64,000 nucleotides of DNA, taken from assembly GCF_002929275.1 (NCBI RefSeq), contig NZ_PJIK01000007.1:152729-216728 (forward strand), given 5' to 3'. This stretch comes from Arthrobacter sp. ZGTC131 (lineage in GTDB: Bacteria; Actinomycetota; Actinomycetes; Actinomycetales; Micrococcaceae). The notes beneath the pieces are model-generated. The model was not told the DNA's origin. It searched no databases and was given only the letters and a program-made list of their open reading frames with translations. The stretch's first letter is position 1. Each line of letters begins with the position of its first letter. The position numbers and the translations under genes are program-made. Below, piece by piece: positions 24,987 to 33,725 of the stretch.

Positions 24987-27788
24987 GTGAGTGAAACTAC
25001 CAAACCGGCCCCTTTCCCGTCCGCAACCGAAACACTGGAGGAAGTTGCGGTCCAGTCACCGGCCAGCCGGTCGGTCTCGGCGACTGAGGCCCCGGTCATT
25101 CCCCTGACAGACCAGCCCCGCCTTCTGGTGCTTGACGGGCACTCCATGGCGTTCCGGGCCTTCTTCGCCCTGCCGGCGGACAAGTTCTCCACTGCCAACG
25201 GGCAGCACACCAACGCGATCCACGGATTCACGTCCATGCTGATCAACCTGATCAAGGAACAGAAGCCCACCCACATCGCCGTGGCCTTCGATGTCTCGGA
25301 TGAAACCACCCACCGCAAGGCCGAGTACAGCGAGTACAAGGGCGGCCGGAACGAGACACCCCGGGAGATGAGCGGCCAGATCGACCTCATCGACAAAGTC
25401 ATGCAGGCGTGGGGCATCAAGACCATCAAAATGCCGGGCTATGAAGCTGACGACGTCCTGGCAACACTCGCCGCCATGGGAGAAAAGGCCGGCTACGAGG
25501 TGCTCCTGGTGACCGGTGACCGTGACGCTTTCCAGCTCATCACCGACAACGTGTTTGTGCTGTACCCCAGGAAGGGAGTCAGCGACATTCCCCGGCTGGA
25601 CGCGGCCGCCATCCAGGAGAAGTACTTTGTCACCCCGCCGCAGTACTCGGACCTCGCCGCCCTCGTGGGGGAGTCCGCGGACAACCTCCCGGGCGTTCCC
25701 GGCGTCGGCCCCAAGACGGCGGCCAAATGGATCAACCTGTATGGCGGGCTGGAGGGGGTTCTGGAGCACCTCGACGCTATCGGCGGCAAGGTAGGGGATG
25801 CCCTGCGCGAGAACGTCGAGGACGTCAAGCGCAACCGGAGGCTGAACCGGCTCCACACGGACCTGGACCTCCCCGTAACGCTGGACGAACTCGCGGAACC
25901 GAGGCCGGACGAGGCCGCCTTGGAGCAACTGTTCGACGACCTTGAATTCAAGACCATCCGCACCCGGCTCTTCGCCCTCTACGGCAGTGACGAAGTGGAA
26001 CCCGCGGAGCGCGAGAGCATCGAGACGCCTGACTTCGTCACCCCCGCCGGTGCAACGGAGCTGAGCACCTTCCTGGCCGCAGGCGCGGGCCAGCGGTCCG
26101 CCGTCGCCGTCGACCTCGTTCCGGGACGGATCGGCGAGGACGCCGCCGCGCTGGCCATCGTCCGTGACGACGCCGCCGTCTACATCGACCTCGCCAGCCA
26201 GGACGCCGCAGCCGAAAACGTCCTTGCGGACTGGCTGCGGGACGGGCAATCACCGAAGGTGATGCACGGCTACAAGGCCGCCCTCAAGGCTCTGTCCAGC
26301 CGCGGCCTCGGCTTGGAAGGGGTGGTGGATGACACCTCAATCTCCGGCTACCTCATCCAGCCGGACCGCCGCACGTACGAGCTCGCCGAGCTGGCCCAGC
26401 ACCACCTCAACATCAGCATCTCGCCCGAGACCGCGAAAGCGGGCCAGCTTGAGTTGTCGTTCGACGGCGACGACGCCGCCGCTGCGGGCGCGCTGGTCAG
26501 GGTGGCCGCCGTCGTGCAGGCCCTGAGCCGTTACTTCGAATCGGAACTGAAGGAACGAGAAGCCGCGGACCTGCTGGCCACGCTCGAGCTGCCCGTCAGC
26601 CGTGTCCTCGCGGACATGGAACTCGCGGGCATCGCCATCGACATGCCGCGCATGGACGAGCAGCTGGCGGACCTCGCCAAGGTGATCGACAACGCGCAGG
26701 AGCTTGCCTTCGCCGCGATTGGCCACGAGGTCAACCTCGGTTCGCCGAAGCAGCTGCAGGCCGTCCTGTTCGACGAACTCCAGCTGCCGAAGACCAAGAA
26801 GATCAAGTCCGGCTACACCACGGACGCCGCGTCGCTCAAGAACCTGCTGGAAAAGACGGGGCACGAATTCCTGGTCCAGCTGATGGCGCACCGCGAGTCG
26901 TCGAAGCTGCGCCAGATGCTGGAGTCGCTCAAGAAGTCGGTCGCGGAAGACGGCCGGATCCACACCACCTACGCGCAGAACGTGGCGGCCACCGGCCGGA
27001 TCTCCTCCAACAACCCCAACCTGCAGAACATCCCCATCCGCAGCGAGGAAGGTCGGCGCGTCCGCGGCATCTTCGTGGTCAGCGAGGGCTATGACTGCCT
27101 GCTGTCCGCGGACTACTCTCAGATCGAAATGCGCATCATGGCCCACCTTTCGGGGGACGCCGGCCTGATCCAGGCCTACAAGGACGGTGAAGACCTCCAC
27201 CGGTTCGTGGGCTCCAACATCTTCCATGTGCCCACCGACCAGGTGACCAGTGCGATGCGGTCCAAGGTCAAGGCGATGTCCTACGGACTCGCGTACGGTC
27301 TGACCTCGTTCGGCCTCTCCAAGCAGCTGGAGATCTCCGTCGACGAGGCACGGACCCTCATGAAGGACTACTTCGACCGGTTCGGCGCCGTGCGCGACTA
27401 CCTCCGCGGCGTGGTGGACCAGGCCCGGATCGACGGCTACACCGCCACCATCGAGGGACGGCGCCGGTACCTGCCCGATCTCACCAGCACGGACCGCCAG
27501 CTGCGCGAGAACGCGGAGCGCATTGCCCTGAACTCGCCCATCCAGGGTTCCGCCGCGGATATCATCAAGCGCGCCATGCTCGGCGTCCATGACGAACTGG
27601 CCGCCCGCGGACTCAAGTCGAGGATGCTCCTGCAGGTCCACGATGAACTGGTGCTTGAGGTGGCCAAGGGCGAGCGCGAGGCCGTTGAGAAGCTCGTGAC
27701 AGAGCAGATGGGTTCGGCCGCGGACCTCAGCGTTCCGCTGGACGTCCAGATCGGCGTCGGACCCAGCTGGTACGACGCCGGTCACTAG
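24987..27788 (+). CDS. polA: DNA polymerase I with inactive proofreading domain
   Basis: This 933-residue polymerase fills gaps in excision repair and removes Okazaki primers. The 5'-nuclease domain (about 40-340) includes LLVLDGHSMAFRAFF, YEADDVLATLA, VTGDRDAFQLI and GVPGVGPKTA. The middle 3'-5' exonuclease-like domain (about 350-530) has lost the catalytic DxE: AVDLVP stands where active enzymes have a D-x-E motif, so proofreading is probably absent, as is usual in actinobacteria. The polymerase domain has motif A (SADYSQIEMRIMAHLSGD), motif B (RSKVKAMSYGLAYG) and motif C (LLQVHDELVLE). GTG 24987 is preferred because TAGGCT stands 7 nt upstream and longer frames run into the divergent gene. 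A strong terminator follows. Confidence 0.96.
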   Translation: MSETTKPAPFPSATETLEEVAVQSPASRSVSATEAPVIPLTDQPRLLVLDGHSMAFRAFFALPADKFSTANGQHTNAIHGFTSMLINLIKEQKPTHIAVAFDVSDETTHRKAEYSEYKGGRNETPREMSGQIDLIDKVMQAWGIKTIKMPGYEADDVLATLAAMGEKAGYEVLLVTGDRDAFQLITDNVFVLYPRKGVSDIPRLDAAAIQEKYFVTPPQYSDLAALVGESADNLPGVPGVGPKTAAKWINLYGGLEGVLEHLDAIGGKVGDALRENVEDVKRNRRLNRLHTDLDLPVTLDELAEPRPDEAALEQLFDDLEFKTIRTRLFALYGSDEVEPAERESIETPDFVTPAGATELSTFLAAGAGQRSAVAVDLVPGRIGEDAAALAIVRDDAAVYIDLASQDAAAENVLADWLRDGQSPKVMHGYKAALKALSSRGLGLEGVVDDTSISGYLIQPDRRTYELAELAQHHLNISISPETAKAGQLELSFDGDDAAAAGALVRVAAVVQALSRYFESELKEREAADLLATLELPVSRVLADMELAGIAIDMPRMDEQLADLAKVIDNAQELAFAAIGHEVNLGSPKQLQAVLFDELQLPKTKKIKSGYTTDAASLKNLLEKTGHEFLVQLMAHRESSKLRQMLESLKKSVAEDGRIHTTYAQNVAATGRISSNNPNLQNIPIRSEEGRRVRGIFVVSEGYDCLLSADYSQIEMRIMAHLSGDAGLIQAYKDGEDLHRFVGSNIFHVPTDQVTSAMRSKVKAMSYGLAYGLTSFGLSKQLEISVDEARTLMKDYFDRFGAVRDYLRGVVDQARIDGYTATIEGRRRYLPDLTSTDRQLRENAERIALNSPIQGSAADIIKRAMLGVHDELAARGLKSRMLLQVHDELVLEVAKGEREAVEKLVTEQMGSAADLSVPLDVQIGVGPSWYDAGH

Positions 27789-27801
27789 TCATATCCGGAA
27801 G

Positions 27802-27829
27802 CGCAGGGCGCCGTTCCAGGCGCCCTGCG
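27802..27829 (+). terminator. polA terminator
   Basis: CGCAGGGCGCC (27802-27812) and GGCGCCCTGCG (27819-27829) form a perfect 11-bp stem with a 6-nt loop, starting 14 bp after the polA stop. The following sequence is only moderately T-rich. Confidence 0.8.
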
Positions 27830-27840
27830 TATGTCATTAA

Positions 27841-27900
27841 TCCGGGTTCAAATCATCCGGTTTCATTCATTCGGGTTCCATTCATTCGGGTTCAAGGGGG
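27841..27900 (+). repeat. 15-bp degenerate tandem repeat before the acetyltransferase gene
   Basis: Four consecutive 15-bp units begin at 27841, 27856, 27871 and 27886, each starting TC(C)GG and containing TTC; units 2 and 3 are nearly the same (TCCGGTTTCATTCAT, TCGGGTTCCATTCAT). It fills the spacer between the polA terminator and the acetyltransferase ribosome site. Confidence 0.75.
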
Positions 27901-27908
27901 AGCAGCAC

Positions 27909-29198
27909 GTGGCAGACAGGTATGAGATCAGGCGCTTCAGGGCGGCGGACAAGGGCGAGCCCGGTTACGCCCAGGGCACGGACTGGATTCAGGCCGTGGG
28001 CTTCGGCTTCCACGACACCCGCCGGAATGACGAATTCGTGGACAAGATCATGGCCATGTACCGGCAGGATAACCGTGAGCTGACGGGCGTCTACCAGACG
28101 GGCCAGGTTGCACCGCATTCCCTGGCCGCCAACGTTCCCGTGGCCACGTTCGGCACACTGCGCAAGGACATGAACGTCGGCTACGGCCGTCAGCTCCGGA
28201 CGCACATGGTGACGGCGGTGACCGTACGCGGCACGCACCGTCGCCAGGGCATCCTGCGCCGCATGATGACGGACGACCTCGCTGCGGTAAAGGCAGACGG
28301 TCTGGCGATGGCGGCCCTGACCGCATCGGAAGGCTCCATCTACGGCCGCTTCGGCTACGGCGTGGCAACGTTTGAGCGCAGCATCAAGGTGGACACCGGG
28401 CCGCGCTTCAGCCTGCGTCACCAGCCTGCCGGATCCGTGGAAAGCGCCGACCGGAAAGTGCTGCTCGAGCTCGCCCCTGCAGTGTTCGAACGCGTGCACC
28501 GGCACACACCGGGGTCGATCATCCGGCAGGACGCCTACCGGCAGAACGTCTCCGGCGCCGTCGGCCGCGACGGCAGCGAGGACCAGGCAATCCGGTGCGC
28601 CCTGCACTACGACGCCGCGGGCGCCGTGGACGGCTACGTCTCGTACAAGTTCGCCGGCTGGGACACCAAGCCGTACACCATGGAGATCGTGGACCTTGTG
28701 GCGGCGACGGACGCCGCCTACCTGGATCTGTGGCAGTTCCTCGGCAGCATCGACCTCGTGGACCGGATCAGCTGGCCGGACGCGCCGGTGGACGACCCCC
28801 TGACCTGGGCGCTGGGGGACCCGCGGTGCATTGAGTCATCGGACCACCGGGACATGCTCTGGCTGCGGATCCTGGACACCGCCACGGCCCTGGCTGCCCG
28901 GCGGTACTCCGCGGACGGTTCACTCGTGCTGGAGGTCGGGGACGCCCTTGGCTTTGCCGGTGGCACGTTTACCCTCGAGGTCAGCGGCGGGGAAGCACAC
29001 GTCACCGAGGCTCCGGCGGGGTCGGAACCGGACCTGTCCCTGGACATCGCGGAACTCGGCTCCATCTATTTGGGGGCGGTTTGTCCCGTGACCCTGAAGG
29101 CCGCCGGCCGGGTCACCGAACACGCCCCGGGGGCGGCGCTGAAAGCGCGGCTCATGTTCGCCGTCGAACGCTCGCCGCACTGTCTGACGCATTTTTGA
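27909..29198 (+). CDS. Eis-like GNAT N-acetyltransferase
   Basis: The 429-residue protein has the Eis architecture: an N-terminal GNAT domain with the acetyl-CoA loop VRGTHRRQGILRRMM (about residues 103-118), a second divergent GNAT half, and a C-terminal sterol-carrier-like domain with the terminal carboxylate used for catalysis in Eis proteins. Motif ALTASEGSIYGRFGYGVAT is typical of the family. Eis enzymes acetylate amines, including aminoglycosides at multiple positions; whether this one does is unknown. GTG 27909 is chosen because a GGGGGAG run lies just upstream; a longer frame from 27831 would translate the 15-bp repeat. Confidence 0.9.
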   Translation: MADRYEIRRFRAADKGEPGYAQGTDWIQAVGFGFHDTRRNDEFVDKIMAMYRQDNRELTGVYQTGQVAPHSLAANVPVATFGTLRKDMNVGYGRQLRTHMVTAVTVRGTHRRQGILRRMMTDDLAAVKADGLAMAALTASEGSIYGRFGYGVATFERSIKVDTGPRFSLRHQPAGSVESADRKVLLELAPAVFERVHRHTPGSIIRQDAYRQNVSGAVGRDGSEDQAIRCALHYDAAGAVDGYVSYKFAGWDTKPYTMEIVDLVAATDAAYLDLWQFLGSIDLVDRISWPDAPVDDPLTWALGDPRCIESSDHRDMLWLRILDTATALAARRYSADGSLVLEVGDALGFAGGTFTLEVSGGEAHVTEAPAGSEPDLSLDIAELGSIYLGAVCPVTLKAAGRVTEHAPGAALKARLMFAVERSPHCLTHF

Positions 29199-29242
29199 CG
29201 GCGTTCCGGCAGGTCACAGGCCTTCAAGGTGGCCGCGGCGCT

Positions 29243-29272
29243 TTGACCGGCGTTGGCGAGTGCGACTAGAAT
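29243..29272 (+). promoter_or_regulatory. rpsA promoter
   Basis: TTGACC (29243-29248), an 18-bp spacer and TAGAAT (29267-29272) form the best sigma-70-type promoter in the window. Transcription would begin near 29279, leaving a leader of about 150 nt before rpsA. Confidence 0.75.
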
Positions 29273-29278
29273 GAACGG

Positions 29279-29427
29279 GCGTGTACTAGGTGCACGTATC
29301 TAAAATCCACAAAATCAGGATGACCCGGCAGATCCGCGTGATATGCCGTGCTTTGCGCCTGCGTTCCATAACGCGGGCGCGATGGTTTGCCTGACCGACT
29401 AACTATCCACAACGGAGCCCCTACTAC
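29279..29427 (+). other. Long structured 5' leader of rpsA
   Basis: About 150 nt lie between the inferred transcription start and the rpsA ATG. A stem-loop is visible: GCGCCTGCGTT (29355-29365), loop CCAT, AACGCGGGCGC (29370-29380), 11 pairs with one G-T. In E. coli S1 represses its own translation through structure in the rpsA leader, so this leader may play the same part. No known riboswitch class was recognised. Confidence 0.5.
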
Positions 29428-30903
29428 ATGACCATCACCTCCACCGAGAAGCCCGGTACCCCCGTAGTCGCCATTAACGACATCGGTACCGCTGAGGACT
29501 TCCTCGCAGCAGTCGACGCCACCATCAAGTACTTCAACGACGGAGATCTCGTCGAAGGTACCGTCGTCAAGGTCGACCGCGACGAAGTTCTGCTCGACAT
29601 CGGTTACAAGACCGAAGGTGTCATCCCCTCCCGCGAGCTGTCCATCAAGCACGACGTTGATCCCGGAGACGTCGTCTCCGTTGGCGATCAGGTCGAAGCC
29701 CTGGTGCTCACCAAGGAAGACAAAGAAGGCCGCCTGATCCTCTCCAAGAAGCGTGCTCAGTACGAGCGCGCCTGGGGCGACATCGAGAAGGTCAAGGAAG
29801 AAGACGGTGTCGTCACCGGTACCGTCATCGAGGTTGTCAAGGGTGGTCTTATCCTCGACATCGGTCTGCGCGGCTTCCTGCCCGCATCCCTCGTCGAGAT
29901 GCGCCGTGTGCGCGACCTTGCTCCGTACATCGGTCAGCAGATCGAAGCCAAGATCATCGAGCTGGACAAGAACCGCAACAACGTTGTGCTGTCCCGCCGT
30001 GCCTGGCTCGAGCAGACCCAGTCCGAGGTCCGCTCCACGTTCCTCAACAAGCTGGAAAAGGGCCAGGTCCGTCCCGGCGTCGTTTCCTCCATCGTCAACT
30101 TCGGTGCCTTCGTGGACCTGGGCGGCGTAGACGGCCTGGTTCACGTTTCCGAGCTGTCCTGGAAGCACATCGACCACCCGTCCGAGGTTGTCGAAGTTGG
30201 CCAGGAAGTCACCGTCGAGGTTCTCGAGGTCGACCTGGACCGCGAGCGCGTTTCCCTGTCGCTCAAGGCTACGCAGGAAGATCCGTGGCAGACCTTCGCC
30301 CGCACCCACGCCCTCGGCCAGGTTGTTCCGGGTAAGGTCACCAAGCTCGTTCCGTTCGGTGCGTTCGTTCGCGTCGAAGACGGCATCGAAGGCCTCGTTC
30401 ACATCTCCGAGCTGGCTGTCCGCCACGTTGAGCTTGCTGAGCAGGTTGTCTCCGTTGGTGACGAGCTGTTCGTCAAGGTCATCGACATCGACCTCGAGCG
30501 CCGCCGCATCTCCCTCTCCCTCAAGCAGGCTAACGAGGGCGTTGACGCCGACAGCACCGAATTCGATCCGGCTCTCTACGGCATGGCCGCAGAGTACGAC
30601 GAAGAGGGCAACTACAAGTACCCGGAGGGCTTCGACCCGGAGTCCAACGAGTGGCTTGAAGGCTACGAGAACCAGCGCGCAGCCTGGGAGCAGCAGTACG
30701 CTGACGCCCAGACCCGTTGGGAAGCTCACAAGAAGCAGGTTTCCCAGCATGCTGCCGACGACGCTGCAGCTGCAACGTCCGGTGACAGCGATTCCGGCAC
30801 CACCAGCTACTCCTCGGAGCCCGCTGCAGCCGAGACCGGTGCAGGCACGCTTGCTTCGGACGAGGCTCTCGCGGCACTGCGCGAGAAGCTGACCGGCAAC
30901 TAA
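29428..30903 (+). CDS. rpsA: 30S ribosomal protein S1
   Basis: A 491-residue protein with four S1 RNA-binding OB folds (about residues 36-105, 125-192, 210-278 and 295-364; the third and fourth carry FGAFVDLGGVDGLVHVSELS and FGAFVRVEDGIEGLVHISEL) and an acidic, low-complexity tail of about 110 residues. Four domains are usual for actinobacterial S1. It helps bind structured mRNAs to the 30S subunit; many messages here appear leaderless and may depend less on it. Codon choice differs from neighbours, favouring GGT, GTT and CGT, as expected for a highly expressed gene. The ATG has GGAG about 10 nt upstream. Confidence 0.97.
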   Translation: MTITSTEKPGTPVVAINDIGTAEDFLAAVDATIKYFNDGDLVEGTVVKVDRDEVLLDIGYKTEGVIPSRELSIKHDVDPGDVVSVGDQVEALVLTKEDKEGRLILSKKRAQYERAWGDIEKVKEEDGVVTGTVIEVVKGGLILDIGLRGFLPASLVEMRRVRDLAPYIGQQIEAKIIELDKNRNNVVLSRRAWLEQTQSEVRSTFLNKLEKGQVRPGVVSSIVNFGAFVDLGGVDGLVHVSELSWKHIDHPSEVVEVGQEVTVEVLEVDLDRERVSLSLKATQEDPWQTFARTHALGQVVPGKVTKLVPFGAFVRVEDGIEGLVHISELAVRHVELAEQVVSVGDELFVKVIDIDLERRRISLSLKQANEGVDADSTEFDPALYGMAAEYDEEGNYKYPEGFDPESNEWLEGYENQRAAWEQQYADAQTRWEAHKKQVSQHAADDAAAATSGDSDSGTTSYSSEPAAAETGAGTLASDEALAALREKLTGN

Positions 30904-30915
30904 TTGCCGCAGCTG

Positions 30916-30937
30916 CTCCGGGAGTCCGCTCCCGGAG
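30916..30937 (+). terminator. First hairpin after rpsA
   Basis: CTCCGGGAG (30916-30924) pairs with CTCCCGGAG (30929-30937) around a 4-nt loop, 12 bp after the rpsA stop. No T-run follows; it may protect the mRNA 3' end or assist the next terminator. Confidence 0.55.
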
Positions 30938-30968
30938 CCCAGGCAGTTGGTAGCTTGAAATAGCACGC

Positions 30969-31004
30969 AAAAGGTGGCCGTCCCCTCGGGGGCGGCCACC
31001 TTTT
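30969..31004. terminator. Bidirectional intrinsic terminator between rpsA and the PfpI-family gene
   Basis: AAAAGGTGGCCG (30969-30980) and CGGCCACCTTTT (30993-31004) form a 12-bp stem, extended by CCCC/GGGG inside. The A-run before and T-run after make it work for both convergent genes. Confidence 0.9.
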
Positions 31005-31034
31005 CGTTAAAGTCCGGCCTGCGCGGGCCCGCGG

Positions 31035-31601
31035 TCAGGCGGTCTGGCCCGCGTGCTCGCCCTCGGCGATCTCTTCCAGCAGTTTGTCGTTGAATGCTTC
31101 AAGGTCGGCCGGCTTCCGGCTCGTCACGAAGCCCTGGTCCACAACCACCTGCTCGTCCGTCCAGTTAGCGCCGGCGTTCCGGAGGTCCGTGGCGAGTGTG
31201 TGGTACGACGTGAGGTTCCGCCCCTTCACGACGCCCGCATCGATGAGGAGCCAGGGGCCGTGGCAGATGGCTGCCACCGGCTTGTGCTGCTCGAAGAAGC
31301 TCCGGGCAAACGCCTGGGCGTCCTTGTCCACCCTGAGATGGTCCGCGTTGACGACGCCGCCGGGGATCACCAAGGCGTGGAAGTCGGAAGCATTGGCCTC
31401 TGACAGGGTCAGGTCGACATCGAAGGTATCTCCCTTGTCCACGCCCTTGAATCCTTGGAGCTTCCCGCTCTTCGGGGCCACCAGGACAGGTTCGCCGCCG
31501 GCTTCCTTGACTGCATTCCACGGGCTAGTTAGCTCGACCTGCTCCACGCCGTCCGTCAGTACAAAGGCGACCCTCTTGCCTGCGATGTTGTGCTCTGACA
31601 T
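31035..31601 (-). CDS. DJ-1/PfpI-family type 1 glutamine amidotransferase-like protein
   Basis: A 188-residue protein with KRVAFVLTDGVEQVELTSPW, the central HALVIPGGVVNADHLR and the nucleophile elbow AAICHGPWLLIDAGV carrying the catalytic Cys followed by His, then GRNLTSYHTLATDLRNAGANW. This is the YhbO/PfpI subgroup, linked to stress survival and protein or nucleotide deglycation, an activity still debated. The ATG at 31601 has a perfect AAGGAGG upstream. A longer frame to 31691 adds residues with no support. Confidence 0.92.
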   Translation of the reverse strand: MSEHNIAGKRVAFVLTDGVEQVELTSPWNAVKEAGGEPVLVAPKSGKLQGFKGVDKGDTFDVDLTLSEANASDFHALVIPGGVVNADHLRVDKDAQAFARSFFEQHKPVAAICHGPWLLIDAGVVKGRNLTSYHTLATDLRNAGANWTDEQVVVDQGFVTSRKPADLEAFNDKLLEEIAEGEHAGQTA

Positions 31602-31704
31602 TCGTCCTCCTTCTTTCCTGGTGTGGTGCCTTACAGCATCAACCCTAGAAAGCGGGAAAGTGATAAGCAAGCTGATAATTGCAACCGACACTACGGCCAG
31701 GCAG

Positions 31705-32409
31705 TCAGCGGTTCAGCGGAACGTCGATCCATTCCGTGCCCTCCGGCTGGAGGTCCGCGCTTCCGGCCGTCATGGCCGCCAGGCGTTCGGCGGCCTCCGC
31801 CAGGGTGTCCGGCGCGTCGGGCAGGGCGAGCCGCAGAACGGTGGAGCGGGGCTCGTAGCCGGTCTCGGCCATGACGTAGCCCGAACTGCGGAGATCGTTC
31901 TCGAGGCGCCCCGCCGCGGCGTGCGGCACCCGGACGGCGCAGATGCGCAGCCGCCTGCGCTGCACCAGGGGAGCGAGCTCCAGGGCGGCGGAGACCGACT
32001 CGGAGTAGGCGCGGACAAGGCCGCCGGCCCCCAGCAGGATCCCGCCGAAGTAGCGCACGACGACGGCACTGACGTCGCTGAGGTCCGTCACCCCGGGCGC
32101 GGTTTCCCGCCGGATCAGCGCTTCCAGCATGGGGATCCCGGCGGTGCCGGACGGTTCGCCGTCGTCGCTGGAACGCTGGACGTCCCGGTCCGGGCCCAGG
32201 ACGAAGGCGGAGCAGTGATGCCGGGCGTCGCGGAATTCCCGCCGCAGGTCTGCCACCAGTGCCCGTGCGTCGTCTTCGTTGTCCGCGCGCCGTAGCACCG
32301 TGATGAACCTCGACCGCTTGATGTCCATCTCATGGCGGAAATCGGGCCCCGCGGCCAGGGAGGTGTAGGCCGATGTCCTGCTCTCCGGGGGATCTGACGC
32401 TTCTGCCAC
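31705..32409 (-). CDS. YigZ/IMPACT-family protein
   Basis: The 234-residue protein shows the UPF0029/IMPACT N-terminal domain (HEMDIKRSRFITVLRRA, the HHCSAFVLG segment and SSDDGEPSGTAGIPMLEAL) and the paired C-terminal DUF1949 domain. The conserved VVRYFGGILLGAGGLVRAYS is diagnostic. The bacterial role is uncertain; relatives act in translational stress in eukaryotes. The start GTG (32409) stands 6 nt after a -10 hexamer on its strand, without a Shine-Dalgarno. It is divergent from coaE, 22 bp apart. Confidence 0.9.
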   Translation of the reverse strand: MAEASDPPESRTSAYTSLAAGPDFRHEMDIKRSRFITVLRRADNEDDARALVADLRREFRDARHHCSAFVLGPDRDVQRSSDDGEPSGTAGIPMLEALIRRETAPGVTDLSDVSAVVVRYFGGILLGAGGLVRAYSESVSAALELAPLVQRRRLRICAVRVPHAAAGRLENDLRSSGYVMAETGYEPRSTVLRLALPDAPDTLAEAAERLAAMTAGSADLQPEGTEWIDVPLNR

Positions 32410-32415
32410 CGGTTC

Positions 32416-32425
32416 AGTTTAGTCT
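32416..32425. promoter_or_regulatory. Symmetric divergent -10 elements of yigZ and coaE
   Basis: The plus strand has TAGTCT (32420-32425), six bases, then the coaE GTG. The minus strand has TAAACT (32421 to 32416), six bases, then the yigZ GTG. The hexamers share the two base pairs at 32420-32421, and both mRNAs would be leaderless. Confidence 0.65.
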
Positions 32426-32431
32426 TGGGGA

Positions 32432-33685
32432 GTGCTGAAGATCGGGTTGACGGGCGGCATCGCCTCGGGGAAGTCCATGGTGGCCGCTCGCCTCAGGGAA
32501 CTAGGGGCCGTGCTCGTTGATGCCGACGCCATCGCGCGTGACGTGGTGGAACCGGGCACTCCGGGCCTTGCCGCGGTCGTCCGCGCCTTCGGGCCGGAAA
32601 TCCTCGACGCCGGCGGCCGGCTCGACCGGCCGCGGCTCGGCGCCGTCGTGTTTGGGGACCCGGCGGCGCGGGAAGAACTGAACGGAATCGTCCACCCGCT
32701 CGTCCGGGCGCAGGCAGCCGAAGTCATCGCGGCGGCCCCGCGGGACGCCGTCGTGGTCCAGGACATTCCGCTCCTCGTCGAGACCGGCCAGGAAAGTAGC
32801 TTCCACCTCGTCGTGGTGGTGGACGCGCCCGAAGCGACGCGGGTGCGGCGGATGGTCGAACACCGGGGGATGACGGAGGATGAGGCCCGCGCCCGGATGG
32901 CCGCGCAGGCGTCGCGGGACGTCCGGCTCGCAGCAGCCGATGTAGTGCTGGACAATTCCGGTACCCCGAAGGAGGTGCGGGACGCGGTGGGCCGGCTGTG
33001 GGAGGAACGGCTGCTGCCGTTTGCGCGGAATATCGGGGAAGCCCGTGTTGCCGACCGGTCCGGCGGGCCGGTGCTGGCGGAGCACGACCCCGGGTGGCGC
33101 CGCCAGGCGGCCCGGCTGTCCGCGCGGCTGAAACTGGCCGCTCCGGACGACATCCTGGCCGTTGACCACATAGGCTCGACGGCGGTGCCGGGGCTGGACG
33201 CGAAGAACGTCATCGACATGCAGCTTGCGGTCCGGGACCTGGACACCGCGGACAGGATCGCGCCCCTCCTTGCGCAGGCCGGCTTCCCGGCCTGGCCCGG
33301 AATCCTGCTGGACAGCCCTAAACCCGGACGCCCCGAGCCGGCCGCCTGGTCCAAGCGCCTGCACGGAAACGCCGATCCCGGACGGCCGGTCAACGTCCAC
33401 GTCCGCGTCGCCGGCTCGCCGGGGTGGCGTTTCGCCCTGTGCTTCAGGGACTGGCTGATGGCGGAACCCCATGCGCTGGCGGCATACCTTGCCGAAAAGC
33501 GGCGGCTGGCTGCCCTGCATGCGGCGGAGCTGACCACAGCGGGGTACGCCGGCGCCAAAGAACCCTGGTTCACGGAGATCGCCTACCCGGGAATGGAACG
33601 GTGGGCCGGGAGCAGCGGCTGGCAGCCGCCGTCGTACGAATCTGGGAGCGTCCCCGGTGCCGGACCGGGTACCGCCCAAAGCTGA
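32432..33685 (+). CDS. coaE: Dephospho-CoA kinase fused to a GrpB/UPF0157 domain
   Basis: A 417-residue two-domain protein. Residues 1-195 are dephospho-CoA kinase, the last step of coenzyme A synthesis, with P-loop KIGLTGGIASGKSMVAARL, DADAIARDVVEPG and the AMP-binding-like VQDIPLLVETG segment. Residues about 215-395 are a GrpB/UPF0157 nucleotidyltransferase-like domain (ILAVDHIGSTAVPGLDAKNV followed by IDMQLAV). This fusion is typical of actinobacteria. The tail (395-417) is Gly/Ser-rich. The start codon is the first of the kinase fold and directly follows a -10 hexamer. Confidence 0.95.
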   Translation: MLKIGLTGGIASGKSMVAARLRELGAVLVDADAIARDVVEPGTPGLAAVVRAFGPEILDAGGRLDRPRLGAVVFGDPAAREELNGIVHPLVRAQAAEVIAAAPRDAVVVQDIPLLVETGQESSFHLVVVVDAPEATRVRRMVEHRGMTEDEARARMAAQASRDVRLAAADVVLDNSGTPKEVRDAVGRLWEERLLPFARNIGEARVADRSGGPVLAEHDPGWRRQAARLSARLKLAAPDDILAVDHIGSTAVPGLDAKNVIDMQLAVRDLDTADRIAPLLAQAGFPAWPGILLDSPKPGRPEPAAWSKRLHGNADPGRPVNVHVRVAGSPGWRFALCFRDWLMAEPHALAAYLAEKRRLAALHAAELTTAGYAGAKEPWFTEIAYPGMERWAGSSGWQPPSYESGSVPGAGPGTAQS

Positions 33686-33713
33686 ATCAGGAGTTCCTGT
33701 CAGTGGCCGGCGG

Positions 33714-33719
33714 TAGATT
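33714..33719 (+). promoter_or_regulatory. -10 element of uvrB, leaderless
   Basis: TAGATT is followed by six bases and the ATG at 33726, with no Shine-Dalgarno. No LexA box was seen near it. Confidence 0.6.
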
Positions 33720-33725
33720 AGATAC

